Below are positions 56,095-64,000 of a stretch of 64,000 bases of DNA, in pieces (position 1 is the stretch's first letter; every line of letters starts with the position of its first letter). The position numbers were made by a program, and so were the translations under genes. This DNA is from Nitrospirota bacterium. GTDB taxonomy: Bacteria > Nitrospirota > Leptospirillia > Leptospirillales > Leptospirillaceae. The stretch is taken from contig JAJZHW010000008.1 in assembly GCA_021810805.1 (NCBI GenBank), forward strand, positions 1 to 64,000, read 5' to 3'. A model generated the notes under the pieces. It worked only from the letters and a program-made list of their open reading frames with translations, searched no databases and had not been told where the DNA came from.

Positions 56095-56747
56095 AACGAT
56101 CTCTCCCAGGCTCGCACGTTTTCAACAAAGGACTTGACCCGCCCCGCATCCTTCACTCCCGGGCGAGACTCAACCCCGGAACTCACATCCACCCCGAAGG
56201 GCCGGTGCCCATCTCTCCCTTCAGAAACGAGGGATCCCAGAGCCTCTGCCACTCCCTCGGGAGAGAGCCCTCCGGACAGAACAACCGGCAGGGGCCAGTG
56301 GACATCCTTGAGTGCCCCATAGTTCCAGCCCTCTCCGGTGCCACCCAGCCCTTTGGAGGATCGGCCTTCCACCAAAAGCCGAAGGGCGGTATGCGGAACA
56401 TCGAGCGGACTCTGCCCGTCCCACCGCACGGCATGCATCCAGGGAACTCCGAAAGAACCCAAGCGTGCATCTGCCTCCCGGCCAAGAGGACCTCCATGCC
56501 ACTGAATCAAATCGATGTCCAGCCGTTCGACGATCTCCTCGATCCTTTCCCAATCAAGCTCGGTGAAGACGGCAACTTTTTCAAGTCCCCCCGACAGGGT
56601 ATCAACGATGAGGGCTGCCCGCTCGAGAGTCAGCGACCGGGAGGAGCGGGAGGAGAAGATCAGGCCAAGGGCATTTGCTCCCGACTTTTCCACAAGCTGG
56701 GCATCCTCGGGACGGGTGATCCCGCAGATCTTAATCCACAAGCCCAC
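56091..56747 (-). CDS. trpF: Phosphoribosylanthranilate isomerase
   Basis: The 218-residue barrel isomerises phosphoribosylanthranilate. It begins [32 protein letters not shown] with the catalytic Cys in KICGIT, then [28 protein letters not shown], and [22 protein letters not shown] (phosphate site) at the end. GTG 56747 was chosen: GGAGG lies six bases upstream within the trpC end, giving a 17-base overlap. TTG at 56741 is also possible. Confidence 0.95.
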   Translation of the reverse strand: MGLWIKICGITRPEDAQLVEKSGANALGLIFSSRSSRSLTLERAALIVDTLSGGLEKVAVFTELDWERIEEIVERLDIDLIQWHGGPLGREADARLGSFGVPWMHAVRWDGQSPLDVPHTALRLLVEGRSSKGLGGTGEGWNYGALKDVHWPLPVVLSGGLSPEGVAEALGSLVSEGRDGHRPFGVDVSSGVESRPGVKDAGRVKSFVENVRAWERSL

Positions 56748-57525
56748 AAAAATCCTCCAGAGCCCGTCCGGGATCGGGCGAGACAAGAAAGCTCTCTCCC
56801 ACCAAGACGAAGTCGGCGCCGAGATCTCCCATCCGAAGATAGTCGGCGCGAGTTTTAAGTCCGCTTTCAGCCACTCGAAGGATCCCTCGGGGAAGGCTCG
56901 ACAGAAGTCGGCCTCCACGGTCCCAATCGATGGCCAGCGTGTCGAGATCCCGACTGTTTACTCCCACGACCTGGGCACCGGCCGATAAGGCTCTTTCGAC
57001 CTCTTCCTCGGTATGGGCCTCCACCAGAACCGTCAACCCCAGAGCCATGCCAAGCTTCAGCAGGTCGGCCAGCAATGTGCCAGGCAAAATCCTGACGATC
57101 AGGAGAAGGATGTCGGCCCCGGCCACCCGGCTCTCCACCACCTGATAGGGATCGACCACGAAGTCCTTCCGAAGCAGGGGAAGCGCTTCTCCCGCGGGGG
57201 TTCTTCTGACCCGGGCCAGATCGCTCAGGTCCCCCCCAAAGAAGGGCCCGTCAGTGAGGATCGAAAGAGCCCGGGCCCCCGCCCGATGATAGCCATCGGC
57301 AAGGGCAACCGGATCATAGGGATCGCGAATCAGCCCACGTGACGGACTCCGGCGTTTCATCTCCGCGATGACTCCAGGCCGACCCGAAAGATCTCGGCCA
57401 CCCCTCAACGGACGAACCGGAGGAGCCGAAGGGATTGCCCCCTCGAGATCGTTCAGGGAACGGAGCTTTCGGGCATTTGCCACATCTTCCCGCTTTCGGG
57501 AGACTATGTCGCCCAGAAGGTTCAC
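56731..57525 (-). CDS. trpC: Indole-3-glycerol-phosphate synthase
   Basis: 264 residues; the barrel ring-closing enzyme with VIAEMKRRSPSRGLIRDPYDPV, ALSILTDGPFFGGDLSDL, PLLRKDFVVDPYQV, VGVNSRDLDTL and VAESGLKTRADYLRM. Start GTG overlaps the trpD stop (GTGA). Confidence 0.97.
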   Translation of the reverse strand: MNLLGDIVSRKREDVANARKLRSLNDLEGAIPSAPPVRPLRGGRDLSGRPGVIAEMKRRSPSRGLIRDPYDPVALADGYHRAGARALSILTDGPFFGGDLSDLARVRRTPAGEALPLLRKDFVVDPYQVVESRVAGADILLLIVRILPGTLLADLLKLGMALGLTVLVEAHTEEEVERALSAGAQVVGVNSRDLDTLAIDWDRGGRLLSSLPRGILRVAESGLKTRADYLRMGDLGADFVLVGESFLVSPDPGRALEDFCGLVD

Positions 57526-58544
57526 GACAGACTGACCTGCTGAATCGATGTGAGCACTCCTAATGCCTTGCCCGAATCGATCGCCTCCCGGGCCAGAGCC
57601 ACCCCTTCCCGCAGAGTTTTCGCCCGACCGGCCACCAAAAATCCCGGAGCCGCCCCGGCCAGGACCCAGTCCAGAAGTGGACTCCTCTCCCCTTCAAGGA
57701 CGGTTCGGATCCGGGCAGCGTTTTCCATGCGATCCCCTCCCCTGGCAGCCTCGACCGGGGAAGGAGAAAGCCCGAAATCAGGGGCCCGAAGCTCCATCCA
57801 CTTTTTCTTTCCGCCAGAAAGGTGCAAAAAGGTCGTCGTCGAGGAAAGGTTGACTTCATCGAGACCGTCCCCATGAAGAGCCATGACCTCCTGGCTTCCG
57901 GTCTTCGCCAGAACCTCAACCACCGTCTCGAGACGTCCGGGATCGTAGACCCCGATCACCTGACGACGGACACCCGCCGGATTGGCCAGCGGCCCCAAGA
58001 GATTGAAAAGGGTCCGGATCCCTAATTCGCGGCGAACTCCCGCTGCCACCCGAAGGGCAGGATGGTAAAAGGGGGCAAAGAGAAAGGTCAGTCCCGTCTT
58101 CCGATAGATCTGAAGGGCCTTTTCTGGACTCACTTCCACCGGGATGCCCAACGCCTCCAGCACATCGGCCGAGCCAGCCTGACTTGAAACGGCACGGTTC
58201 CCGTGCTTGATGACTCCCACGCCCCCGGCAGCAAGAACAAAGGAAATGGCGGTGGAGAGGTTGACCGTCCCCGCTCGATCCCCTCCTGTGCCGCAGACAT
58301 CGATCGCCTCGGCAAGGGAACCTGGGTCTTCGGGAGGAAAGGGTCGACTTCGACTCCGGATGGCATCAACTGCCCCTGTAATCTCAGTGGCTGTCTCTCC
58401 CTTTGAAACCAGGGCCACGAGAATCCCGGCAAGGAGCACTTCGGGGACCTTGCCATCCATCACCTCCCCCATCACAGCGGCCATTTCGTTCCGCTCCAGT
58501 GAGCGGCCAGAAACAAGAGCCGCCAGAGCCTCCCGGGCTGTCAC
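57522..58544 (-). CDS. trpD: Anthranilate phosphoribosyltransferase
   Basis: 340 residues; it adds PRPP to anthranilate. PRPP loop IDVCGTGGDRAGTVNLSTAISFVLA, then VIKHGNRAVSSQAGSADVLEALG and FNLLGPLANPA. GTG start overlaps the trpG stop (GTGA). Confidence 0.97.
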   Translation of the reverse strand: MTAREALAALVSGRSLERNEMAAVMGEVMDGKVPEVLLAGILVALVSKGETATEITGAVDAIRSRSRPFPPEDPGSLAEAIDVCGTGGDRAGTVNLSTAISFVLAAGGVGVIKHGNRAVSSQAGSADVLEALGIPVEVSPEKALQIYRKTGLTFLFAPFYHPALRVAAGVRRELGIRTLFNLLGPLANPAGVRRQVIGVYDPGRLETVVEVLAKTGSQEVMALHGDGLDEVNLSSTTTFLHLSGGKKKWMELRAPDFGLSPSPVEAARGGDRMENAARIRTVLEGERSPLLDWVLAGAAPGFLVAGRAKTLREGVALAREAIDSGKALGVLTSIQQVSLS

Positions 58545-59152
58545 GACAGGGAACTCCCCTGAGGAGAGCGTTGTCCCTGGCGCTTCACCTGATCGACAAA
58601 GTTTGCCAGAAGGGTCTTCCCGTGGAGAGTCAGGATGGACTCGGGGTGAAACTGAACACCAAAGATCGGGAGGTGCTGGTGGGCAAGGGCCATGACCTCC
58701 CCCTCCTCCGTCCGAGCCGTCACCCGAATCTCCTCCGGAAGGGTGCTCTCGAGAACAATGAGGGAATGGTAGCGAGTGGCCTCAAACGGACTGGGGATCC
58801 CAGCAAAGAGGGAGGATCCGTCGTGAAAAACGGGAGAGGTTTTCCCATGCATCAACCGGGGAGCCCTCGCCACCGTCCCGCCAAAAACCTCTCCTATGGT
58901 CTGATGGCCCAGACAGACGCCAAGGATCGGAAGACGTCTCCCCAATTCCCGGACGATCTGAGGGCAGATTCCGGAATCCGCCGGGGTTCCTGGTCCCGGC
59001 GAGAGTACGACAGCCTCGTATCCCCCTGACTCGACCTCGTCTAAGGTAATCCGGTCATTCCGGAAGACCTCCATCTCCACTCCCAACTCCCAGAAATACT
59101 GGACGAGGTTGTAGGTGAAGGAATCGTAATTGTCGACCATCAGAAAAGCCAT
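58541..59152 (-). CDS. trpG: Anthranilate synthase component II (glutamine amidotransferase)
   Basis: The 203 residues supply ammonia to Trp[33 protein letters not shown], the nucleophile in LGVCLGHQTIGE and the His/Glu in FGVQFHPESILTLHG. ATG 59152 with CGAGGG was used; it overlaps the trpE end by 13 bases. It could also serve p-aminobenzoate synthesis, as in other bacteria lacking a separate pabA. Confidence 0.95.
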   Translation of the reverse strand: MAFLMVDNYDSFTYNLVQYFWELGVEMEVFRNDRITLDEVESGGYEAVVLSPGPGTPADSGICPQIVRELGRRLPILGVCLGHQTIGEVFGGTVARAPRLMHGKTSPVFHDGSSLFAGIPSPFEATRYHSLIVLESTLPEEIRVTARTEEGEVMALAHQHLPIFGVQFHPESILTLHGKTLLANFVDQVKRQGQRSPQGSSLS

Positions 59153-60642
59153 GAGCCCTCGCTTGCATGAGTGATCTCCAGAGCTCGGACCATCGCTTGG
59201 GCCTTTGCCAGAATTTCCTGACTCTCCCTTTCGGGATCGCTGTCTGCAACAATTCCAGCGCCCGCCTGAAAGAAGCCTTTCTTTCCAGAAAGAAAGACCG
59301 ATCGGATGGCAATGGCCAAGTCGACCTCTCCCGAAAAGGCCACAACACCCACACATCCGGCGTAGGGTCCTCGCCGGATCGTCTCAAGTTCTTCGATGAT
59401 CTCCATAGCCCGGACCTTGGGAGCTCCTGAAAGCGTTCCAGCCGGATGGGCCGCACGAATGACGTCAAGGCCGGTCTTACCAGGGGCGAGTCGCCCCTTC
59501 ACATGGCTCACAATGTGGATGACGTGCGAATAACGTTCGAGAACCATCATTTCGCTAACCTCTACCCCACCCTTTGTCGCCACCCGGCCCACATCATTTC
59601 TGCCCAAGTCGACCAGCATCACGTGCTCGGCGCGCTCCTTGGGGTCGGAGAGAAGGATCTGAGAACGCCGTTCATCCTCTTCCGGATCTCCTGAGCGGCG
59701 AACGGTTCCGGCGATTGGACGCAGGTCCACCGTCTCCCCCGCCACCCTGACAAAAAGTTCCGGAGAAGAACCCACAAGGGCCCGATCTCCTTGCTCGATC
59801 AAAAAAAGATAGGGAGAAGGATTAATCGAGCGAAGGACACGATAGAGGGTCAGAGGGGAGGCCTCCCAATCAAACTCGAACCGACGCGAGAGAACCACCT
59901 GAAAGATGTCCCCGGCCCGGATGTGCTCCTTGGCTCGTTCGACAGAGCGCTTGAAGCTTTCTGCATCGGTCGTCTCCCGAAGGGGCAGTGTGCCAGGGCC
60001 CCCGGAAGGTTTTTCAGGAGGATGGGAGAGTGAAAGAGCCTGCCAGAAAGAGGAGAGGCGAAGGGTGGCCTCCTCAAAAAGATTTTCGGGGCTTCCCTCC
60101 TCGCGGTCGATCCAGGTGAGGATCTTGAGGCGCTGGAGCGCATGGTCAAAGACCACCATGATTTCAGGGAGAACAAAGGAAAGGTCGGGGAAGTCATCTG
60201 CGGAAGGAAGTGCGGCCGGAAGGCGTTCGAAGCAGCGAACAATGTCGTACCCCAAATAACCCACGACCCCTTGGGCAAAGACAGGAAGGCGCGCATCAAT
60301 CCCGGCATCAAGCTCCGCCACAGCCCGAGCAAACTCATCAAAGAGATCCCCCGGGCGCTCTACCACACCTGTCCTGCGCCCTTCCCGAAAGCGCTCGATC
60401 TTGAGACTTCCACCCACCGATCCGGAAAACGCCACAAGCACCCCGGACCCGACAAAGGAATACCTCCCCCATCGGTCTCCTCCTGTGGCGCTCTCCAAAA
60501 GGAATCTCGGAGACTTCGAAGGAAGGGCGGCATAGGCCGCAGGGGGGGTCAGAAGGTCGGACAGCGCCTCCCCTATAACGGGAACGATACGATTCTTCTG
60601 GAAGGATTGACGCACCTCCACAAGAGAGGTCAGGAATTTCAC
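59140..60642 (-). CDS. trpE: Anthranilate synthase component I
   Basis: It converts chorismate to anthranilate with ammonia from TrpG. The 500 residues include the N-terminal feedback-binding element [20 protein letters not shown] (LLES), and the chorismate-binding domain with [69 protein letters not shown] and [13 protein letters not shown]. The GTG at 60642 has GGGAG seven bases upstream and overlaps the stop of the sigma-54 activator (GTGA); the open frame upstream runs into that gene and is not used. Confidence 0.96.
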   Translation of the reverse strand: MKFLTSLVEVRQSFQKNRIVPVIGEALSDLLTPPAAYAALPSKSPRFLLESATGGDRWGRYSFVGSGVLVAFSGSVGGSLKIERFREGRRTGVVERPGDLFDEFARAVAELDAGIDARLPVFAQGVVGYLGYDIVRCFERLPAALPSADDFPDLSFVLPEIMVVFDHALQRLKILTWIDREEGSPENLFEEATLRLSSFWQALSLSHPPEKPSGGPGTLPLRETTDAESFKRSVERAKEHIRAGDIFQVVLSRRFEFDWEASPLTLYRVLRSINPSPYLFLIEQGDRALVGSSPELFVRVAGETVDLRPIAGTVRRSGDPEEDERRSQILLSDPKERAEHVMLVDLGRNDVGRVATKGGVEVSEMMVLERYSHVIHIVSHVKGRLAPGKTGLDVIRAAHPAGTLSGAPKVRAMEIIEELETIRRGPYAGCVGVVAFSGEVDLAIAIRSVFLSGKKGFFQAGAGIVADSDPERESQEILAKAQAMVRALEITHASEGSWLF

Positions 60643-62072
60643 GAAATGTCTCCCATCTCCCGGAGCTTTCTCCAAAGTGTCGACCGACCTATCCCCAAAA
60701 GCTTTGCGGCCTGAGACATATTGCCCCGAGTCTTTTCCACAGCCTTTCGGATCATGACATCTTCCATGGTCCGAAGGGCGTTGGATCGGGACAGTGCCAC
60801 ATCGGTAAAGGAGCTCTCCTCGGGAAGGGGGGCCAGATCCCGGGGAAGCTCACGGACACCAATGGTCCGTCCTGTGGAAAGAAGCACCGCATGTTCGAGG
60901 ATGTTTTGGAGCTCGCGGATATTGCCCGGATAGGAATGGTTCATCAGAATATTTTGGGCCTCTTGGGAGAGTCCCTCGACATTCTTTCCAAACTCTGCGT
61001 TATAACGGGAGAGGAAGGAGGAAATCAGGAGGGGGATATCCTCCCGCCGCTCCCGGAGGGGAGGAAGAAAAAGAGGCACGACCCGAAGGCGGTAGTAGAG
61101 ATCGCGCCGAAAGGTTCCCGTCTCGATGGCGGCCTTCAGATCCCGGTTCGTGGCCGCAATGACCCGAACATCAACCTTGAGGGTCTTCGTGCCCCCAACC
61201 CTTTCGAACTCCTCTTCCTGCAAAACGCGCAAAAGCTTGACCTGCATGGAGGCAGTAATCTCCCCAATCTCGTCGAGGAAAAGAGTTCCGCCAGAGGCCA
61301 TTTCGAATCTTCCGGGCTTGCTTGATACCGCTCCGGTAAAGGCGCCTCTTACATGGCCAAAGAGCTCAGACTCGAGGACCCCTTCGGACAGAGCGGCGCA
61401 GTTCACTTTGATGAAAGGGCCATCCTTTCGGGGGCTGTTTTCGTGGATGGCATGGGCAACGAGCTCCTTACCGGTTCCGCTCTCTCCCTCGATCAGGACG
61501 GTGGACTTGCTCTGTGCCACCACTGGAAGTAGGTCGAAGAGCTCTCTCATTTTTTCGCTCTGGCCGATAATCTTGCCAAAAGCGTACCGCCCCTTGAGCT
61601 CCTTCTTCAGTTCCGCCAACTGGGTCACATCGTGAAAGATCTCCACACCTCCGACCACATGCCCTGCCGCATCCCTAAGAAGGGCTGTATTTACCCTTAC
61701 AAGTCGCGTCCGGCGATGGCGGTCCGTGAGAGAAATTTCATAATTGCGATAGGGCTCTCCACTTTCAATCGTCTTCTCGATCAGACATCGGGCACTGCAG
61801 ACAGAGCTGCGCATGGCCTTCTGACAATCCATGCCAAAGACCTCTCCCTGCGAAAGACCGAGCATTTCCCGCGCGGCCCGATTGACATAAAGAACCTTCT
61901 TGTCGAGACCGATGGCAACCACCCCCTCCTCGAGGGAGTCAAGGATGTTGGCCGGACCCAATGCATCAAGAACATGTCCCCGAACATCCGGGATCGCAGA
62001 GGGATCGTCAACGGGTCCCTCCCAAGAGGGATGGAGAGGAAGAGGAATCACTGAGGTCTTTTTATGGGCCAT
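60639..62072 (-). CDS. PAS-domain sigma-54-dependent transcriptional activator
   Basis: The 477 residues have a PAS domain (about 45-150; [22 protein letters not shown]), in which Cys83, Cys92 and Cys96 form a C-x8-C-x3-C set ([16 protein letters not shown]). [19 protein letters not shown] helix follows. The AAA+ domain has Walker [14 protein letters not shown], sigma-54 loop [13 protein letters not shown], Walker [10 protein letters not shown] and the arginine-containing REDIPLL. A Fis-type HTH is at the C-terminus ([24 protein letters not shown]). Other PAS activators of this type use the cysteines for redox or metal sensing. The stop overlaps trpE, so it is co-translated with the trp operon. 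The target is not known. Confidence 0.9.
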   Translation of the reverse strand: MAHKKTSVIPLPLHPSWEGPVDDPSAIPDVRGHVLDALGPANILDSLEEGVVAIGLDKKVLYVNRAAREMLGLSQGEVFGMDCQKAMRSSVCSARCLIEKTIESGEPYRNYEISLTDRHRRTRLVRVNTALLRDAAGHVVGGVEIFHDVTQLAELKKELKGRYAFGKIIGQSEKMRELFDLLPVVAQSKSTVLIEGESGTGKELVAHAIHENSPRKDGPFIKVNCAALSEGVLESELFGHVRGAFTGAVSSKPGRFEMASGGTLFLDEIGEITASMQVKLLRVLQEEEFERVGGTKTLKVDVRVIAATNRDLKAAIETGTFRRDLYYRLRVVPLFLPPLRERREDIPLLISSFLSRYNAEFGKNVEGLSQEAQNILMNHSYPGNIRELQNILEHAVLLSTGRTIGVRELPRDLAPLPEESSFTDVALSRSNALRTMEDVMIRKAVEKTRGNMSQAAKLLGIGRSTLWRKLREMGDIS

Positions 62073-62100
62073 AGCACCTATATCCTGCGGAAAAGATCAG

Positions 62101-62358
62101 TCAGACGAACGACTCCGAAATGCTTTCCGTCCGGGGGAAGCCTGAGAGAGCCAGGGGCAACAGGGAAAGGGCTCCCGTCGGACATACATAAAGACAAAGG
62201 CGACACCTGGTACACACCGCTCCCTCGAGGCCGCCTCCCGGGAAGGAACCCAAGTCAAGCACACCCGTGGGACAGAGCTCTTCGCAGCGACCACAGACAC
62301 CAGCCGACTGGCAGGAGGAACGATCCCACAGGATGTTCATCCCCGCCATAGAAATCAT
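62101..62358 (-). CDS. Dicluster ferredoxin-like protein
   Basis: A small iron-sulfur protein of about 85 residues: CQSAGVCGRCEELCPTG gives one CxxCxxxCP-type set and CTRCRLCLYVCPTG gives a complete CxxCxxCxxxCP. Two [4Fe-4S] clusters could form by exchange of the last cysteines, although the first set has non-standard spacing. The C-terminus is hydrophobic then basic. The start is uncertain: ATGs at 62424, 62358, 62349 and 62340 are in frame, none with a good ribosome-binding site; 62358 is a compromise. It lies 28 bases before the sigma-54 activator gene and could inform its sensor. Confidence 0.75.
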   Translation of the reverse strand: MISMAGMNILWDRSSCQSAGVCGRCEELCPTGVLDLGSFPGGGLEGAVCTRCRLCLYVCPTGALSLLPLALSGFPRTESISESFV

Positions 62359-62527
62359 GGATTGGACTTCAAGACACAAGGAACTTCCCAGCTTCCCTCC
62401 CGGAGAGGGGCCCTCCGGCTCCATAAAACGCAATGGCTACCGCAAAGCCATTATTTTATCACCCCGAACGGCAAATCCAAAACCGCCCCGAGAACCGCCT
62501 TCCCCTGAGATTTCGGGCCTACCACGC

Positions 62528-63046
62528 TCACAAAAAACCACCAAGCCCTAATGCAACCAGTGTTTTTGCATCACGGATTCCTCCCGAAAGCACAAGAGAG
62601 CGAATCTCCTCTCGCGAAAGGAAGAGGGGGGGATCGATCCACTCGTCCTCCTCCGGTCTGGAAGGACCGGCCGTCCCTCCCCGAGCCATCACGAGATGGA
62701 TGACCTCATCGCAAAACCCTGGAGTGGTGTAAATCGATTGCATCAAATGAAGCGCGGCCCCTTCGATTCCGGTTTCTTCGAGAAGCTCCCGACGAGCCGT
62801 CGTCAGGATCTCCTCCCCCTCTTCCATTTTTCCGGCCGGAATCTCTAATATGGGAGCCCCCACCGCAGGACGAAGCTGTCGGATAAGAACCACCCGACCA
62901 TCCTCGGTAATGGGGAGAATGGCGACACCCTGGCCGAATCGAACGATCTCGAAGGGCTGTCCCTTCCCCGAATGGCCCGGACGGTCGACCTCCACAAGAT
63001 CCACACCGATCCTTCTCCCTTGCCACACCCTCACACCACCCTCCAC
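62528..63046 (-). CDS. Nudix hydrolase (ADP-ribose pyrophosphatase type)
   Basis: The 172 residues carry the Nudix box GKMEEGEEILTTARRELLEETGI (GX5EX7REUXEEXGU), preceded by VRFGQGVAILPITEDGRVVLIRQLRPAVGAPILEIPAG, the layout of NudF-like ADP-ribose pyrophosphatases. It hydrolyses ADP-ribose or related nucleotide sugars. The GTG at 63046 was used; it has no strong ribosome-binding site. A TATAAT lies 17 bases upstream. Confidence 0.9.
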   Translation of the reverse strand: MEGGVRVWQGRRIGVDLVEVDRPGHSGKGQPFEIVRFGQGVAILPITEDGRVVLIRQLRPAVGAPILEIPAGKMEEGEEILTTARRELLEETGIEGAALHLMQSIYTTPGFCDEVIHLVMARGGTAGPSRPEEDEWIDPPLFLSREEIRSLVLSGGIRDAKTLVALGLGGFL

Positions 63047-63062
63047 GATTGAATGTCGTTCG

Positions 63063-63068
63063 ATTATA
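63063..63068 (-). promoter_or_regulatory. -10 element for the nudix-ferredoxin-activator-trp unit
   Basis: A perfect TATAAT on the - strand (63063-63068) with a poor -35. The predicted start is within about 10 bases of the nudix GTG. The overlapping + strand TATGCTAT could serve the divergent gene. Confidence 0.5.
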
Positions 63069-63085
63069 TGCTATTTTTTCATCCC

Positions 63086-63556
63086 ATGGTAGATAAACAC
63101 TTCATCCTCGCCCCTGACAAACAAGGGGCTCTGAAAAGCGGTATTTTTCACGGCTCGGCACTCCTGCTTTCAGGGATTCTCTCCTGGTCGTATTATGCCC
63201 ACCACCAGACAAATACCTTGTGGTTCTATCTCTGGTTTGCAGCCTTCTGGTTTGTCTTTTTTTCCGCTGTCACCTCAATCGGAAACCATTGCCTCCTTTT
63301 GCTTCCCCACTCACTGAAATCCCTGCGAGTCCGCGGCAACACGCTCCTTCTTGAGTGGAAAAATGGCGATGTGGACGAGCTCGTCCGAAAGATCAATGTC
63401 CATGGGAGCCGGACAATTCTTGGCATCTGGGGGCAGACACTTGACAAGAGACGGGTTCAGGCCACCATCCGCCGTCGATCGCTTTCCCACGAAGAGGTCC
63501 GAGAGCTTCTCAGATTACTGACAGACCTCGCCTCAGCAGACAAAAAAACCTCCTGA
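63086..63556 (+). CDS. Two-TM membrane protein of unknown function
   Basis: 156 residues from ATG 63086 (ATG 63053 and 63068 are also in frame; none has a ribosome-binding site). Two hydrophobic segments (ALLLSGILSWSYYAHH and LWFYLWFAAFWFVFFSAVTSIG) are followed by a soluble domain rich in charged residues (SLKSLRVRGNTLLLEWKNGDVDELVRKINVHGSRTILG, then RRRSLSHEEVRELLRLLTDL). I do not recognise the family. It is divergent from the nudix gene across 39 bases. Confidence 0.55.
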   Translation: MVDKHFILAPDKQGALKSGIFHGSALLLSGILSWSYYAHHQTNTLWFYLWFAAFWFVFFSAVTSIGNHCLLLLPHSLKSLRVRGNTLLLEWKNGDVDELVRKINVHGSRTILGIWGQTLDKRRVQATIRRRSLSHEEVRELLRLLTDLASADKKTS

Positions 63557-63608
63557 CATCCCCCACTTCTCCGCGTCACGCCCCACTCTTCATCACCCGC
63601 AAAGCTTA

Positions 63609-63617
63609 TGCTAGAAT
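63609..63617 (+). promoter_or_regulatory. Extended -10 element upstream of the last gene
   Basis: TGCTAGAAT (TAGAAT at 63612-63617). No clear -35. It would give a start near 63624, within a 197-base gap after the two-TM protein gene. Confidence 0.5.
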
Positions 63618-63753
63618 CATAAAGAGGTAACAGAGTCTCCCATCTTCTATGGATCAGAAGAGCGTCTGTTGCTCCCTTGTGCGCACATATCTCCTACCGG
63701 CGACCATAAGGCGCCCCCGGATCACAAACGACCACATCGGACACCGAACTGCC

Positions 63754-64000
63754 ATGGCACAAGAGAAACGCTCACTTATCGAGCTCGTCAAGCGTCATCC
63801 CCTCCTTACCACCGTCTTCGGATTTTGGGGATTTGGCTACACCTTTATGGTTCCAAACTTTTTGGGTGGCCGATTTCTTCAGGCATTTTTTCATGCGGTC
63901 GGAAGCGAACCAGGCAAGGTTTTTCTCGGATTCGGGGCACTTTTCTTCATGGTCTTTCTCTTTGCCGGCGTCGTTCCCTTTTTCTTGTGGTATTTTGTTT
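63754..64000 (+). CDS. Membrane protein, cut by the right edge of the window
   Basis: 82 residues are visible from ATG 63754: a polar N-terminus (MAQEKRSLIELVKRHPLL), a hydrophobic segment (TTVFGFWGFGYTFMVPNFLGG) and another (GKVFLGFGALFFMVFLFAGVVPFFLWYFV) at the edge. The frame stays open further upstream to ATG 63649, where translation could also begin; neither start has a clear ribosome-binding site. The family is not recognisable from this fragment. Confidence 0.5.
   Translation, partial: MAQEKRSLIELVKRHPLLTTVFGFWGFGYTFMVPNFLGGRFLQAFFHAVGSEPGKVFLGFGALFFMVFLFAGVVPFFLWYFV

Overview
The window is a gene-dense, GC-rich stretch of a Gram-negative bacterial chromosome. LptD, several lipoproteins, a Rieske/cytochrome b complex and A-type Fe-S assembly support a double-membrane respiring cell. 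A split b6-type cytochrome b with a multiheme cytochrome c and an FAD/Fe-S oxidoreductase, a GAF-type NifA beside glnA, and the small redox and exported proteins most resemble Leptospirillum-like Nitrospirota (iron-oxidising acidophiles, some of them diazotrophic). That assignment is an inference from gene content. No rRNA, tRNA, CRISPR array, prophage or intact insertion sequence was seen. The only sign of mobile DNA is the tail of an Rpn-type nuclease gene at the left edge.

Left part (1-12.2 kb, mostly + strand): prfB with its programmed +1 frameshift, a GNAT acetyltransferase, a small membrane protein, a stand-alone LON substrate-binding protein overlapping a DUF815 AAA ATPase, guaB-guaA, an RsuA/RluB-family pseudouridine synthase with a 430-residue Arg/Glu/Pro-rich tail, a DUF5069 protein and aspS. 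From 12.2 to 15.8 kb (- strand) come nifA and glnA, with a terminator between them. Upstream of glnA is a 500-bp gene-free region that holds a highly structured candidate RNA ending in an intrinsic terminator. A pyridine-nucleotide disulfide oxidoreductase and a diguanylate cyclase follow on the + strand.

Middle (18.7-41.6 kb): an iscA/erpA gene whose terminator contains the start of a lytic transglycosylase, a zinc-ribbon protein, and the pyrimidine operon pyrR-pyrB-pyrC-carA-(radical SAM)-carB, followed by greA and an unlisted 38-residue membrane protein. Next are an exported protein with its own promoter, a CBS-tsaE-HIT operon, an MFS carrier, DUF2127, three exported proteins (one a monoheme cytochrome c), a MidA-type methyltransferase, a YHS protein, a glycerate kinase, a lipoprotein SppA, YajQ and an ABC exporter.

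Right part (41.7-64 kb): a respiratory operon read from one strong promoter at about 47.5 kb (FAD/Fe-S oxidoreductase, Rieske protein, cytochrome b6-like subunit, subunit-IV-like protein, small membrane protein, tetraheme cytochrome c) ending at an intrinsic terminator. After nadK and an M14-family hydrolase on the + strand, a long - strand run links nudix hydrolase, dicluster ferredoxin, a PAS/sigma-54 activator, trpEGDCFBA, accD, folC and lptD, mostly by 4-base overlaps. A membrane protein is cut by the right edge.

Promoter-like elements seen repeatedly have an extended -10 of the form TGnTAnnnT (aspS, nadK, the CBS operon, DUF2127, the respiratory operon, the last gene). Two have -35 TTGATC with a 17-base spacer (guaB and the exported protein at 29.4 kb).
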